This document shows, piece after piece, positions 1 through 6,689 of a stretch of 36,056 nt of DNA. A program made the translations under genes and the position numbers. The notes under the pieces were generated by a model that was not told the origin of the DNA, did not search any database, and worked only from the letters and a program-made list of their open reading frames with translations. Each line of letters opens with the position of its first letter. Within the stretch, counting starts at the first letter, position 1. The DNA comes from Bacteroidales bacterium (GTDB lineage Bacteria; Bacteroidota; Bacteroidia; Bacteroidales; UBA1715): assembly GCA_024402335.1 (NCBI GenBank), contig JAKSTZ010000022.1, positions 1 to 36,056 of the forward strand. Direction: 5' to 3'.

Positions 1-55
1 TATTTACGCAACCGCATAGCAGACCGATAGCCCAGATAATATAAACCCATTTAAT
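1..55. repeat. Left copy of 55-bp terminal direct repeat (circular-assembly overlap)
   Basis: Bases 1-55 are identical to 36002-36056. The repeat lies inside a small lipoprotein gene whose frame is kept across the join, so it marks closure of a circular contig of about 36,001 bp. The length of 55 fits an assembler k-mer overlap better than a true packaged terminal repeat, so physical genome ends are not defined here. Confidence 0.9.
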
Positions 56-67
56 ACATACTGTCAT
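1..67 (-). CDS. Small lipoprotein, 5' part (gene crosses the circle junction)
   Basis: The ATG at 67 follows an AAAGGA ribosome site. Reading down through base 1 and on into the right end of the window gives a 38-residue protein. It has a basic start, a hydrophobic stretch (WVYIIWAIGLLCGC) and a lipobox L-C-G-C, so it is predicted to be a signal-peptidase II lipoprotein of the host envelope. It lies just after the YopX gene in the same transcript. Function is unknown. Small phage lipoproteins can act in superinfection exclusion or as Rz1-like spanins, but this phage has a separate u-spanin candidate, so exclusion is a possible role. That role is inference only. Confidence 0.65.
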   Translation of the reverse strand, partial: MTVCIKWVYIIWAIGLLCGCVN

Positions 68-81
68 TTTGTATCCTTTTA

Positions 82-486
82 TTAATCCCATATTTCTGTT
101 TCTGGTTTTATTTCTGGATAATTATGTATATTGTCAATAATCTCAATATTATGGAACATATCAATATAACAAGCATCTCTGTCTTGCGGATTACAGTTTG
201 CTAACTTAAAACTACCAAGCCAAAATATAACTTCTTTTCGTAAATTAACACGACCATTTGGGTTAAAATCTCTATCACATTTAACAACATCCCCTTCATA
301 AATCAGATTTCCGTTTTTATCTTTTAGTCCTGTGCATTGTTCAACGATGTAATGTTTTTGAAAATCGAGTTTGTCATAAGTAAAACCTAGTGTTCCATCA
401 CTATTTAATGGTGGTGTCGGGTTGGGGGCTTTGAAATATTCCCCATTTCGTATGTCCCACACTCTAAACTTAAATCTATCGTTCAT
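82..486 (-). CDS. YopX family protein
   Basis: 134 residues starting at an ATG preceded by AAGGAG. The N-terminal FKFRVWD and the central CTGLKDKNGNLIYEGDVVK segment are the hallmarks of the YopX family, which is widespread in phages and prophages of many hosts. The molecular role of YopX proteins is not established, so I give none. It sits near the end of the early gene string, 14 bases from the small lipoprotein gene downstream, and is likely co-transcribed with it. Confidence 0.8.
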   Translation of the reverse strand: MNDRFKFRVWDIRNGEYFKAPNPTPPLNSDGTLGFTYDKLDFQKHYIVEQCTGLKDKNGNLIYEGDVVKCDRDFNPNGRVNLRKEVIFWLGSFKLANCNPQDRDACYIDMFHNIEIIDNIHNYPEIKPETEIWD

Positions 487-502
487 TTATCTACTCCTTT
501 TA

Positions 503-664
503 TTATATTATTCCTAGTTTTTGTGCCTCAATTTGACATTTAACCCTATGTTGCAACACTTCAACAACTGCCGCTTTGCTATTACTATTTTTAAGTAAAG
601 CATAAACGTCGTCGATAAAATCCTCTCTTTGTTCCAATTTTTGTTCTAAACTCAAATTAGGCAT
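503..664 (-). CDS. Small hypothetical protein, helical
   Basis: A 53-residue protein starting at the ATG at 664, which follows a very strong GGAGGGG ribosome site. A longer reading frame runs back to 787 but would cover most of the 657-869 gene, so the internal ATG is preferred. It overlaps the end of the preceding gene by 8 bases, a sign of translational coupling. The sequence (MPNLSLEQKLEQREDFIDDV...) is charged and predicted helical, with no motif I recognise. Confidence 0.65.
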   Translation of the reverse strand: MPNLSLEQKLEQREDFIDDVYALLKNSNSKAAVVEVLQHRVKCQIEAQKLGII

Positions 665-869
665 TTTCCCCCTCCAAGATTGCTTCGATAGCGTGTGTGA
701 TTTTGCGATTGCGTGCTGCAATTTTAGCGTCCTCGCCTTTGATTTTATAAATATTTCGCCAGTTTTTACCGTATAACATAATACCAATCTGTCGCTTGGT
801 TATATTGTTTGATTCGGCAACTTTGAATAACTGGTCCAAAACTGTCAAATATTTAGTTTTATTTTCCAT
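657..869 (-). CDS. Small helix-turn-helix-like protein
   Basis: 70 residues with an ATG start 7 bases after GGAG. The middle (NNITKRQIGIMLYGKNWRNIY) looks like a small DNA-binding helix-turn-helix: a short helix, a turn, then an aromatic/basic second helix. A regulator role, for example at the paired operators at 2855 and 6613, is possible but untested. It is tightly packed between the 57-residue gene (stop at 872) and the 53-residue gene. Confidence 0.6.
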   Translation of the reverse strand: MENKTKYLTVLDQLFKVAESNNITKRQIGIMLYGKNWRNIYKIKGEDAKIAARNRKITHAIEAILEGENA

Positions 870-871
870 CG

Positions 872-1045
872 TTATTTACTCCAATTCAAATACACGTCCC
901 ATAAATCAGACCACGTGTTTTTGATTTTCATTATATTATTTATATCTGCGTATTGCAAAGCAGCACCAAGACGGCTTGCAAAACTTCCACCGTATTTTTG
1001 CATATTTTCAGATACAATCGCAGTTTCTTTGTATAACTGTTCCAT
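872..1045 (-). CDS. Small conserved-type hypothetical protein (57 aa)
   Basis: A short gene read directly from the sequence: ATG at 1045, TAA at 874-872, 57 residues beginning MEQLYKETAIVSENMQKYGG and ending in a Trp-rich TWSDLWDVYLNWSK. Its start codon overlaps the stop codon of the HNH gene (TAATG), with AAGGA upstream, so it is probably translated by coupling. The next gene starts at 869. Amphipathic and probably helical. Function unknown. A plus-strand reading frame over the same bases is a shadow. Confidence 0.7.
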   Translation of the reverse strand: MEQLYKETAIVSENMQKYGGSFASRLGAALQYADINNIMKIKNTWSDLWDVYLNWSK

Positions 1046-1503
1046 TATTTGTTCCTTTGTTTGTAATATGTTGGGTAATCAACACCATATAAACGCTTTG
1101 ATTCATTGTTGAATACGTGTGCCTGTCCCATCATATATAGTTTGTTATATATTACTTTGTTGATTTCCAGTAATCTTTTATCGTTGCCTGTGTGGTTATG
1201 AGCACCGCAACCACAACCTTTCTTACACAATGGAATAACCACGTTATCGCCATTGCCACGCAAGAATGGGTGGTGCACGTCAAGTTCTGTGCGTGGTGCA
1301 GGGCGTCCACATATAAAACAGCGTTCCCCCCAAATCGCAAATGCAATTTCACGATAATTCTTGACACGTTTTGCCATCTTTGACGATACTTTGCGAATCG
1401 GTTTAGGTTTCTTTGGTTTATACGTTCCATTCTGCATTTCTGCCAAACGTTTTTTTGACACGTTATGCAAACTAGAATTAAAAGATTTCTTGCGTTCTAT
1501 CAT
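1045..1503 (-). CDS. HNH nuclease-like zinc protein
   Basis: 152 residues. A basic N-terminus (1-50) is followed by a zinc-bound HNH-type core: CFIC at 62-65, DVHH at 75-78, then VVIPLC and a Cys/Gly/His-rich KKGCGCGAHNHTGN segment at about 88-107. Spaced Cys pairs around an HH catalytic motif are typical of HNH endonucleases and of phage recombination nucleases of the NinG type. Placed next to the YqaJ exonuclease, a role in phage DNA recombination or processing is more likely than homing, though the sequence does not decide this. Start and stop both overlap neighbours by one base (TAATG). Confidence 0.75.
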   Translation of the reverse strand: MIERKKSFNSSLHNVSKKRLAEMQNGTYKPKKPKPIRKVSSKMAKRVKNYREIAFAIWGERCFICGRPAPRTELDVHHPFLRGNGDNVVIPLCKKGCGCGAHNHTGNDKRLLEINKVIYNKLYMMGQAHVFNNESKRLYGVDYPTYYKQRNK

Positions 1504-1637
1504 TAGATTATTCCTATTGCTGTTAAAATTATAACTATTATACCAATTAGTGTGATAAAAAACCCAGATAAAACTAATATGGCACCGATATTTTCAAGTC
1601 CTTTTATAATATACCAAGATGGTTCTTTTTTATACAT
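1503..1637 (-). CDS. Small membrane protein (44 aa)
   Basis: Read directly from the sequence: ATG at 1637 after GGAG, TAA at 1505-1503. After a polar start (MYKKEPSWYIIKGLENIG), residues 18-44 are almost entirely Ile/Leu/Val/Gly and form one transmembrane helix reaching the C-terminus. Its stop overlaps the HNH gene start, and its start lies one base after the YqaJ gene stop. Function unknown. A membrane effector expressed early is conceivable. Confidence 0.65.
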   Translation of the reverse strand: MYKKEPSWYIIKGLENIGAILVLSGFFITLIGIIVIILTAIGII

Positions 1638-1638
1638 T

Positions 1639-2382
1639 TTAACTCCTCTTATGTATAAATTGACGTTTTTTACCAATCTTTTTAAGATTCAAAACAGAAT
1701 TATTTATGTATTCCAGTAATATCGGTGCACGTTTGTCGATTTCGTCTATGTATTCCTGTAATTCGTCACGTGAAAAACTAAATATAAACACTTGGTCGTC
1801 CAATCCCAACCCTTGACATAATTCAGGCGAATATACAACATAATCATAACAATCAAGTCCATCGCACCACATAGCAAACGCAATCTGTTTTAAGTGGTCT
1901 GGGTCGCCAACTTCGTCAACCAAGCGTTGTGCATTGTCTGGTTCTGGGCATTTGATTTCAATACCCATATTCTGGTCCTCTATAATACCATCTGGCGAAA
2001 AACCAAACCAACCGCTACTGTGTTCTACAAAGCCACATTCACGGACTTTGAATCCTGTTTGTTGTTCGTATAACTCTCTGGCACGAGGTTCCAGTTGTAA
2101 TCCACGCGCAACAGAATCTTTTAATGCCCAAGCGTCTTTGTCTGCTGGACGTTCGAATGTTGTAAATCTGTCTGTTAAAACACGACGACACGCGGCTTTT
2201 GCTGTTTTACCAAGAACTTCGTCTTTGCTGCGTGAACTTGAAAGCAAATCTGCCGCTTCGGACGCTGTGAATTTACCACGACGAATCGCTAACCATTCAG
2301 GGTTGGTTTGTATATCAAACGTTCCTGCGTCACCGTAATAGTGTTGTTTTATTTCCCAAAAATGTTTATTTTCTGCATACAT
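1639..2382 (-). CDS. YqaJ-type viral recombinase / PD-(D/E)XK exonuclease
   Basis: 247 residues, ATG after AAGGAA. The N-terminal NPEWLAIRRGKFTASEAADL is the signature start of the YqaJ/lambda-exonuclease fold. Catalytic residues are visible: E98 (GLQLEP), D131 (SPDG), E142 and K144 (IEIK), and a later Q166. These enzymes digest one strand of a DNA end 5' to 3' and work with an annealing protein in phage recombination and concatemer formation. No clear RecT/Beta partner is visible. The preceding 2400-2840 gene is the nearest unknown candidate. Confidence 0.9.
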   Translation of the reverse strand: MYAENKHFWEIKQHYYGDAGTFDIQTNPEWLAIRRGKFTASEAADLLSSSRSKDEVLGKTAKAACRRVLTDRFTTFERPADKDAWALKDSVARGLQLEPRARELYEQQTGFKVRECGFVEHSSGWFGFSPDGIIEDQNMGIEIKCPEPDNAQRLVDEVGDPDHLKQIAFAMWCDGLDCYDYVVYSPELCQGLGLDDQVFIFSFSRDELQEYIDEIDKRAPILLEYINNSVLNLKKIGKKRQFIHKRS

Positions 2383-2399
2383 TGTGTTTTCCTTTTTGT

Positions 2400-2840
2400 T
2401 TAATTTGCGTTTGCCGCAAGGTTTTTTACTGTTCCGTGCAGTATTTGGTCTACACGAGCAATTTGTTCTGGTGTTGGTTTAGAACGAGGTTGTTCTAGTT
2501 TTTTTTGTTTCCAATATTCCGCTTCTTGTTCTCGTCTATATTTTTCAGCATAATATTCGTCACGAGGTTTTACCCAATCTGGGTCTGCTGGCAAGCGTGG
2601 GTATTGTAAATTACATACAATTTCACGCAGCACTTCGTTTATATTATCTGCTGACAACCAATCTTTTTGTTCGTCCCAAGTGCAAGCACAATAAAACGCA
2701 AATTCTGGTGCTGTTGTCCGAATCGAATTACGAGCCAGATATTTTTTCATAGCGTCAACAAAAAATGCAGGCGCAGCAGCACTAATTCTGTCTGTTTGGC
2801 TTGTTTGGTCCATATCGTCATAGGTTGTTATTTGATTCAT
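2400..2840 (-). CDS. Hypothetical protein, upstream of the exonuclease
   Basis: 146 residues, ATG after AGAGGT. It is the first gene behind the operator-promoter at 2855-2892. An N-terminal globular part (FFVDAMKKYLARN, then CTWDEQKDWLSADNINEVL) is followed by a strongly charged, helical C-terminus (EYYAEKYRREQEAEYW...). I recognise no family. Its position directly before the exonuclease suggests a role in recombination, such as an accessory or annealing partner, but no annealing-protein motif is visible. It is likely co-transcribed with everything down to the circle junction. Confidence 0.7.
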   Translation of the reverse strand: MNQITTYDDMDQTSQTDRISAAAPAFFVDAMKKYLARNSIRTTAPEFAFYCACTWDEQKDWLSADNINEVLREIVCNLQYPRLPADPDWVKPRDEYYAEKYRREQEAEYWKQKKLEQPRSKPTPEQIARVDQILHGTVKNLAANAN

Positions 2841-2854
2841 ATTTTAACCTCTTA

Positions 2855-2892
2855 TGTATGCTTATGATAGCATACACTTTTATAATAGTCAA
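2855..2892 (-). promoter_or_regulatory. Early promoter with operator palindrome (second copy)
   Basis: On the minus strand, TTGACT (2892-2887) and TATCAT (2869-2864) are separated by 17 bases, a good sigma70 layout. The -10 box lies within the inverted repeat TGTATGCT / AGCATACA (8-base arms at 2855-2862 and 2869-2876 with a 6-base spacer). The same palindrome and spacer occur at 6613-6636, also over a -10 box. A bound regulator would block polymerase at both. It drives the 2400-2840 gene and those after it. Confidence 0.75.
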
Positions 2893-2895
2893 GTG

Positions 2896-3174
2896 TTATT
2901 TTTCATAAACTGGGTTTTGTTGAATATGATTTAATTTATCTATTGCTGGTTGGAATTTTGCTGTCAATTCTGCTTCTGTTGCACAAGGTCCAAGATGGAC
3001 TTCCTGGTGCGTCCAGTTTGCAGCAATAGCGTGTCTATTATCATACATACTGTTTTTGTTGTTTCTGCGTGGTGTAAATACGTCATAAAAAATGTCCCCC
3101 CACCAACCTTGCTTTCCCATCTTTGTATCGACAGGACGATAAAATATACCATATTTTAGATTTCTGATACGCAA
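2896..3174 (-). CDS. Hypothetical protein (TTG start)
   Basis: 92 residues. The start codon is TTG at 3174-3172, five bases after a perfect GGAGG. No ATG near the N-terminus fits as well. The sequence is rich in aromatic and basic residues (MRIRNLKYGIFYRPVDTKMG, GWWGDIFYDVFTPRRN), suggesting a small globular beta protein. I do not recognise a family. It is the last gene of the first early group, and its stop lies beside the -35 box of the 2855-2892 promoter. The 100 bases upstream of it (3175-3277) contain only its ribosome site. Confidence 0.65.
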   Translation of the reverse strand: MRIRNLKYGIFYRPVDTKMGKQGWWGDIFYDVFTPRRNNKNSMYDNRHAIAANWTHQEVHLGPCATEAELTAKFQPAIDKLNHIQQNPVYEK

Positions 3175-3277
3175 TTTTTCCTCCTTTCTTTCCTTTGGTT
3201 GGGTGGTGGACTTATATTACTTCTGATATTGGTTGAGGACAAAGCAACAAACCGCACATTTTAATGCCACCAAACTA

Positions 3278-3547
3278 TTACAAACCTGCCGCCCTGCGAT
3301 ACATAGCCATCAGTTCGTCCTGTTCGTCCAGTTCGTCCGAATCCAATTTACGCAATTTAACAATCTCTCTTACGTATTTTTTATCGAATCCAGCGGACTT
3401 TGCCTGGTCTAAAACTTCTTTCAAATCTGCTTCGATGGCGGCTTTGTCCTCGTTCAATTTTTCAATTCTTTGAACGAACGATAATAATTGTTGGCTGTCC
3501 AATCCTGAGGTTGGGTTTGTCATTACTAAATCAGGTGCATTTTCCAT
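3278..3547 (-). CDS. DUF2312 / GapR-like DNA-binding protein
   Basis: 89 residues from the ATG at 3547 (AAAGGA upstream; an in-frame ATG at 3568 is less well placed). The core FVQRIEKLNEDKAAIEADLK, followed by AKSAGFDKKYVREIVKLRKL, matches the DUF2312 family, whose best known member is GapR of Caulobacter, a dimeric coiled-coil protein that clamps overtwisted AT-rich DNA. The family is mainly alphaproteobacterial and also occurs in their phages, which is the best single clue to the host. In the phage it may aid replication through AT-rich DNA or modify host chromosome structure. Confidence 0.8.
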   Translation of the reverse strand: MENAPDLVMTNPTSGLDSQQLLSFVQRIEKLNEDKAAIEADLKEVLDQAKSAGFDKKYVREIVKLRKLDSDELDEQDELMAMYRRAAGL

Positions 3548-3549
3548 TT

Positions 3550-3906
3550 TTAATCCTTTTTGTTGCAAAAATTATACCATTCTTGAATATCTGTATCAGA
3601 ATCATATTTTACACTTTTTAACAATGATTCGTCTGGTCTTAAACAAGCGATTTTTTTATCTTGAATATCTATTAAATACAAGTATTCTATATCGCCGTGT
3701 TGTCCTTTGGTTATTTCAAAACCATCGTCCTCTTTGTCTTTAAACATTTCGTTTGCAATATCAAAAATATCAGAATAATCTTTTTTGTGTTTTTCCATTA
3801 TTTGCATAAGTTTCCAACCAAGATAAGACGGGTAGCCGTCGCAATGATGGTATAACCAAAGTGTATAACCTTTTTCTTGTAATACTATATTTGCCCTTGT
3901 TGACAT
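3550..3906 (-). CDS. Hypothetical phage protein, MSTRAN-type N-terminus
   Basis: 118 residues, ATG after GAGGA. It begins MSTRANIVLQEKGYTLWLYH and continues HHCDGYPSYLG. The STR...N plus YHHxDGYP arrangement recurs in a group of uncharacterised phage proteins. The rest is acidic, with a DGFEI beta segment and a GDIEYLYLIDI strand. No function is known to me. It is packed in the early operon 2 bases from the GapR-like gene. Confidence 0.7.
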   Translation of the reverse strand: MSTRANIVLQEKGYTLWLYHHCDGYPSYLGWKLMQIMEKHKKDYSDIFDIANEMFKDKEDDGFEITKGQHGDIEYLYLIDIQDKKIACLRPDESLLKSVKYDSDTDIQEWYNFCNKKD

Positions 3907-3910
3907 TGTT

Positions 3911-4195
3911 TTAATCCTCTTGTTTGTTTTTTAATTCGTTTTCTGGTAAAAAGTGTCCAATATAAGAAGCCGCACGATTTGCCCAAAATGTGCTTTCTTG
4001 TAATTTACCCTTTGCTACACTTAAACAACTAGCAATATCGTTAAAAACTTTGTTTTGTTCAACGTTGGCTGAAAACTCTATATCAACCAAAGCGTCAAAC
4101 AGTTCAATCGCTAACTTGCGAACCTTTTCTATGTGTAATTTCCCTTTTTCTGTTAAAGGTAATGGTTCTAATCTAAAAGTGCTTTCTCTTTGCAT
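3911..4195 (-). CDS. Possible Acb2/Tad1-like cyclic-nucleotide sponge (anti-CBASS/Thoeris)
   Basis: 94 residues, ATG after AAAAGGAG. Two long helices are visible, LTEKGKLHIEKVRKLAIEL and a later SCLSVAKGKLQESTFWANR, joined by a short linker. This pattern (LT...I..IK...L...L..., then ..LA...LQ...FW..RA..) is what I associate with the helical-hairpin Acb2/Tad1-type family. Its members bind cyclic nucleotide signals and shut down CBASS or Thoeris defence. The small size and early position fit. The match is from memory of the pattern, not a search, and a plain helical hairpin of other function remains possible. Confidence 0.5.
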   Translation of the reverse strand: MQRESTFRLEPLPLTEKGKLHIEKVRKLAIELFDALVDIEFSANVEQNKVFNDIASCLSVAKGKLQESTFWANRAASYIGHFLPENELKNKQED

Positions 4196-4209
4196 ATTTT
4201 ACTCCTTTT

Positions 4210-4407
4210 TTAGTTTTTTTCGGCTATATAATAATAACCGAATTTCATTGGTATCACGCAGTAATCTTTTCTCAATAAGTTTAATGCCCTTTTACCAATG
4301 TATTCTTTTTTTATTGCAACAAAATGTCTGTTAAATTCTGTTGTTAAAAAGAATCCTGTTGTGCCAAATCTTTTATTTAATTGACAAACTTGGGGACGTT
4401 GTTGCAT
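4210..4407 (-). CDS. Small hypothetical protein
   Basis: 65 residues if started at the ATG at 4407, which has AAGGA upstream and lies just after the stop of the preceding gene. An upstream start at 4452 would overlap that gene by 44 bases and is less likely. Composition is basic and aromatic (RFGTTGFFLTTEFNRHFVAI, later MKFGYYYIAEKN), suggesting a small mixed-fold protein. No family recognised. Confidence 0.6.
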   Translation of the reverse strand: MQQRPQVCQLNKRFGTTGFFLTTEFNRHFVAIKKEYIGKRALNLLRKDYCVIPMKFGYYYIAEKN

Positions 4408-4408
4408 T

Positions 4409-4903
4409 TCAAAATCCTTGAACTGTGGCAATAGCCATTGGCGTATTACCAATTAAACCCAGTAATTCCTTACGCATTGAATCAACCGCCAGGAATCTAT
4501 CTTGATTCAAGAATGTTGTCGGGTGTGCTGTATAACATTCTTTTGATGGGTCTTTCTTGGTAATTTCATTACGGATTCTTGCATACATAGCCGTTCCATT
4601 TAATATCTGGTCTGGTGTTGAACCACGAATTACGGCGTTGTCAAATGCTTGTTTTACCTTTGCTTTTAATCCAACCTTACGTGGGTATAAACGCCAAAAT
4701 TCACTAAAATAATCATTTGTGACAACAACTGTATCTGTGCTTTTACCTGTCCAATCATTACAAAATGCCTCGATTGTTTCTGGCGACACTTCATAATTTG
4801 GCGCAAGTGGACGCAGATATGATAATATCTCTGAAATCCACGCTTGTAATTCTGCCTTGGTGGCTTTTTCAAGCGATTTATAATTATACTGTTTCTTTTG
4901 CAT
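4409..4903 (-). CDS. Replication-organiser-like protein
   Basis: 164 residues from the ATG at 4903, eight bases after GGAG. A GTG at 4912 is too close to the ribosome site. The core FSEFWRLYPRKVGLKAKVKQ with a downstream YTAHPTTFLNQDRF is the pattern seen in the C-terminal region of phage replication-initiator and DnaT-like proteins, which load host helicase. The N-terminal 60 residues lack a clear winged helix. This is the only visible candidate for recruiting host replication machinery, since the genome has no polymerase or helicase. Assignment is by motif only. Confidence 0.5.
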   Translation of the reverse strand: MQKKQYNYKSLEKATKAELQAWISEILSYLRPLAPNYEVSPETIEAFCNDWTGKSTDTVVVTNDYFSEFWRLYPRKVGLKAKVKQAFDNAVIRGSTPDQILNGTAMYARIRNEITKKDPSKECYTAHPTTFLNQDRFLAVDSMRKELLGLIGNTPMAIATVQGF

Positions 4904-4918
4904 TTTTTGCACTCCTTT

Positions 4919-5788
4919 CTATCTGTATTCTAGTATAAAAGATACTACTATCTGATGGAATTCTTGCAAGTATTTTAATGGTAAATTTTCTGCAATAAAC
5001 TCCACCTTGTTTTTTGCCTGTGAAAAAGCCCAAAACCAATCACAAGATTTATGACGGACTTTGAACGAATTATAGCATTTTTCCCAAAATACTTTATAAT
5101 CCTCGCCTTTTTCAAAGCAATGTTTGCGAACCATATTTGATATATGGGAACGCAAATTGGAACGATTGCGTTCGTCAACCTTTTCGGTTTTAAGGTCCTC
5201 TAATAACGCAAATTTTTCATTGTATAACGCGCGTGACGTTTCCTGGTGTTTCTGTTCGTTTTCTTGAATAGCGACAGCAACCGCTTCTGCAACGGCTTTT
5301 TCAACAACTTTCCTTACTGCGTCTGAAAACGGTATTTGTTGTGACATTGGGTCTGCAACTGCAAGTGCTTGACGTTTTGCAGAAGCCCAGAACGCAGCCG
5401 TTTCTTTTATCAAATAATCACGAACTGCCTCTGCGATTGGCGTTTTAATCTGCATACATATCTTTTTTGCAAATTCAACACGCAGATAAGCAGATTGTAT
5501 AATAGAACCTGCACCACGTCCACGCCCAGTTGTTATTTCGCGGTTATTCCAATCTATACCCTCGAACCCACGGTCTTTCCATCTGGCAATAGAACGTGAA
5601 CGCTGCGATGGTGTTAAACCAAGTGCCTTATACAATTCCTCTGCGTATATAAGTTTTTTACGACATAATACAGGTTCGCCAGTTTTTTCGTCTTGCCAAT
5701 ACAAATCTGGTGCGTCTGTATGAATCAACCCCGATATACTGGTAATAGATATTTTTTGCGCTGGTAAAGTTTGTTTTTCTTTTTTCAT
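4919..5788 (-). CDS. Antirepressor-like protein (AntA/AntB-type N-terminus)
   Basis: 289 residues, ATG after GAGGT. Residues about 40-130 carry an antirepressor-type DNA-binding/regulatory domain: LYKALGLTPSQRSRSIARWK, a GRGRGAGS loop, then AYLRVEFAKKICMQIKTPIA and VRDYLIKE. The middle is a charged coiled-coil-like stretch rich in Ala/Glu. The C-terminal 90 residues (NMVRKHCFEKGEDYKVFWEK...) form a second domain, as in phage Ant/Rha proteins with variable C-termini. It is the largest early protein. With no repressor seen, it may act on host or prophage repressors or on the paired operators. Confidence 0.7.
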   Translation of the reverse strand: MKKEKQTLPAQKISITSISGLIHTDAPDLYWQDEKTGEPVLCRKKLIYAEELYKALGLTPSQRSRSIARWKDRGFEGIDWNNREITTGRGRGAGSIIQSAYLRVEFAKKICMQIKTPIAEAVRDYLIKETAAFWASAKRQALAVADPMSQQIPFSDAVRKVVEKAVAEAVAVAIQENEQKHQETSRALYNEKFALLEDLKTEKVDERNRSNLRSHISNMVRKHCFEKGEDYKVFWEKCYNSFKVRHKSCDWFWAFSQAKNKVEFIAENLPLKYLQEFHQIVVSFILEYR

Positions 5789-5789
5789 T

Positions 5790-5918
5790 TTATAACCTCA
5801 TTATTGCTGCGGTCATTCCGTGTTTGATAGCATATTCAATCATTCTGCGATTTTCGATTGTATTAGGCATACATTCGCAGACATATATGTTATGTATATA
5901 GCCAACAACTTTAATCAT
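5790..5918 (-). CDS. Small hypothetical protein (42 aa)
   Basis: Read from the sequence: ATG at 5918 after AGAGGG, TAA at 5792-5790, 42 residues (MIKVVGYIHNIYVCECMPNT...). It overlaps the preceding gene by 8 bases and ends one base before the antirepressor-like gene start region, so it fits the spacing of the operon. No motif beyond a CEC pair. Confidence 0.6.
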   Translation of the reverse strand: MIKVVGYIHNIYVCECMPNTIENRRMIEYAIKHGMTAAIMRL

Positions 5919-6336
5919 TTTGTTCCCTCTCTAAATCATTTAAGAAATCTGCAACCGTATCTGGGTCACTGGCGTTGCGATGGTCTTGGCAATCTTGGCA
6001 TAACCCATTGTTATAACCGTCTTTTTCCATATTATACCATTCGCCACATTCCTCGCATTTGTGTAAATTGTCGTGAATCCAATCTGCAACTAAATTATAC
6101 AGACGTGTTTCTTGTGGCTTTTCTGCTTTTCTGCAATCTGGCAACAATTCGTCCATACATACAACAAGTCCAGTATCAAACAATTCGCCATCGGTCAAAT
6201 CGTCCATAAAGGTATCTATAAATTCATTTACGGTTTTGCCTTGTCCGTTTGGCAATTTTAACAACTGCACAAAACAAGTTCTGGCATAATCCTCTAACTG
6301 TGTAATATTAGCAATAATTTTATCTTTGTAAAACAT
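5911..6336 (-). CDS. Zinc-ribbon hypothetical protein
   Basis: 141 residues from the ATG at 6336, which has GGAGG five bases upstream. In-frame ATGs further up overlap the 6348-6533 gene. The N-terminal 90 residues are acidic and helical. The C-terminal part holds two zinc-type pairs, KCEECGEW and GLCQDCQDH, about 20 residues apart, followed by an acidic tail (DPDTVADFLNDLEREQND). Zinc ribbons of this form bind nucleic acid or protein. No specific role can be given. Confidence 0.65.
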   Translation of the reverse strand: MFYKDKIIANITQLEDYARTCFVQLLKLPNGQGKTVNEFIDTFMDDLTDGELFDTGLVVCMDELLPDCRKAEKPQETRLYNLVADWIHDNLHKCEECGEWYNMEKDGYNNGLCQDCQDHRNASDPDTVADFLNDLEREQND

Positions 6337-6347
6337 AGCAACCTCCA

Positions 6348-6533
6348 TTATTTGAATAACCAAGGTCTTTGTTCTTTGGTATAACACATATCGTTATAAT
6401 CCCATTTACAATTATGCTCGATGGCATATTGTTGCATTTTATAACCCTGCTTTTGAAATAGATATGCCATACCAGCAAATACAGACATAGCGATTGCTAT
6501 ACCTAAAATATAGTGTGTGATTTTTTCTAACAT
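6348..6533 (-). CDS. Small membrane protein, first early gene
   Basis: 61 residues, ATG after GGGAG. An N-terminal transmembrane helix (HYILGIAIAMSVFAGMAYLF, about residues 7-26) is followed by a polar tail with a Cys pair (NCKWDYNDMCYTK). It is the first gene after the 6613-6650 promoter, so it should be made immediately after infection. A membrane-located takeover or exclusion function is plausible but unproven. Confidence 0.65.
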   Translation of the reverse strand: MLEKITHYILGIAIAMSVFAGMAYLFQKQGYKMQQYAIEHNCKWDYNDMCYTKEQRPWLFK

Positions 6534-6612
6534 ATCGAACTCCCTTATAGTTCTGGCGGAATCCCTGATAAGGGCAAGGATTCCATAACTTTTTGGTTCC
6601 CTTATAACCTTT

Positions 6613-6650
6613 CTGTATGCTTATGATAGCATACAGTTTACAAATGTCAA
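6613..6650 (-). promoter_or_regulatory. Early promoter with operator palindrome (first copy)
   Basis: On the minus strand, TTGACA (6650-6645) and TATCAT (6628-6623) are spaced by 16 bases. The -10 box is inside the inverted repeat CTGTATGCT / AGCATACAG (9-base arms at 6613-6621 and 6628-6636, spacer tatgat). The core is identical to the site at 2855-2876. It initiates the first early gene group (6533 and below). The promoter begins directly after the poly-T of the late terminator. Confidence 0.8.
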
Positions 6651-6689
6651 ATAAAAAAATAAAAAAATCCTGGCACATAAAATGCCAGG
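6650..6689 (-). terminator. Rho-independent terminator at the end of the late/intergenic transcript
   Basis: A perfect 7-base stem CCTGGCA / TGCCAGG (6669-6675 and 6683-6689) with a 7-base loop. On the minus strand it is followed by two runs of seven T. It stops transcripts coming from the 7521-14090 gene and the AT-rich region before they enter the early promoter. Confidence 0.85.

Noticed and set aside
1..55. True packaged direct terminal repeats as in T7
   Set aside because: Only 55 bases, a common assembler overlap length, and the repeat lies inside an intact gene. Physical ends would need read-coverage evidence.
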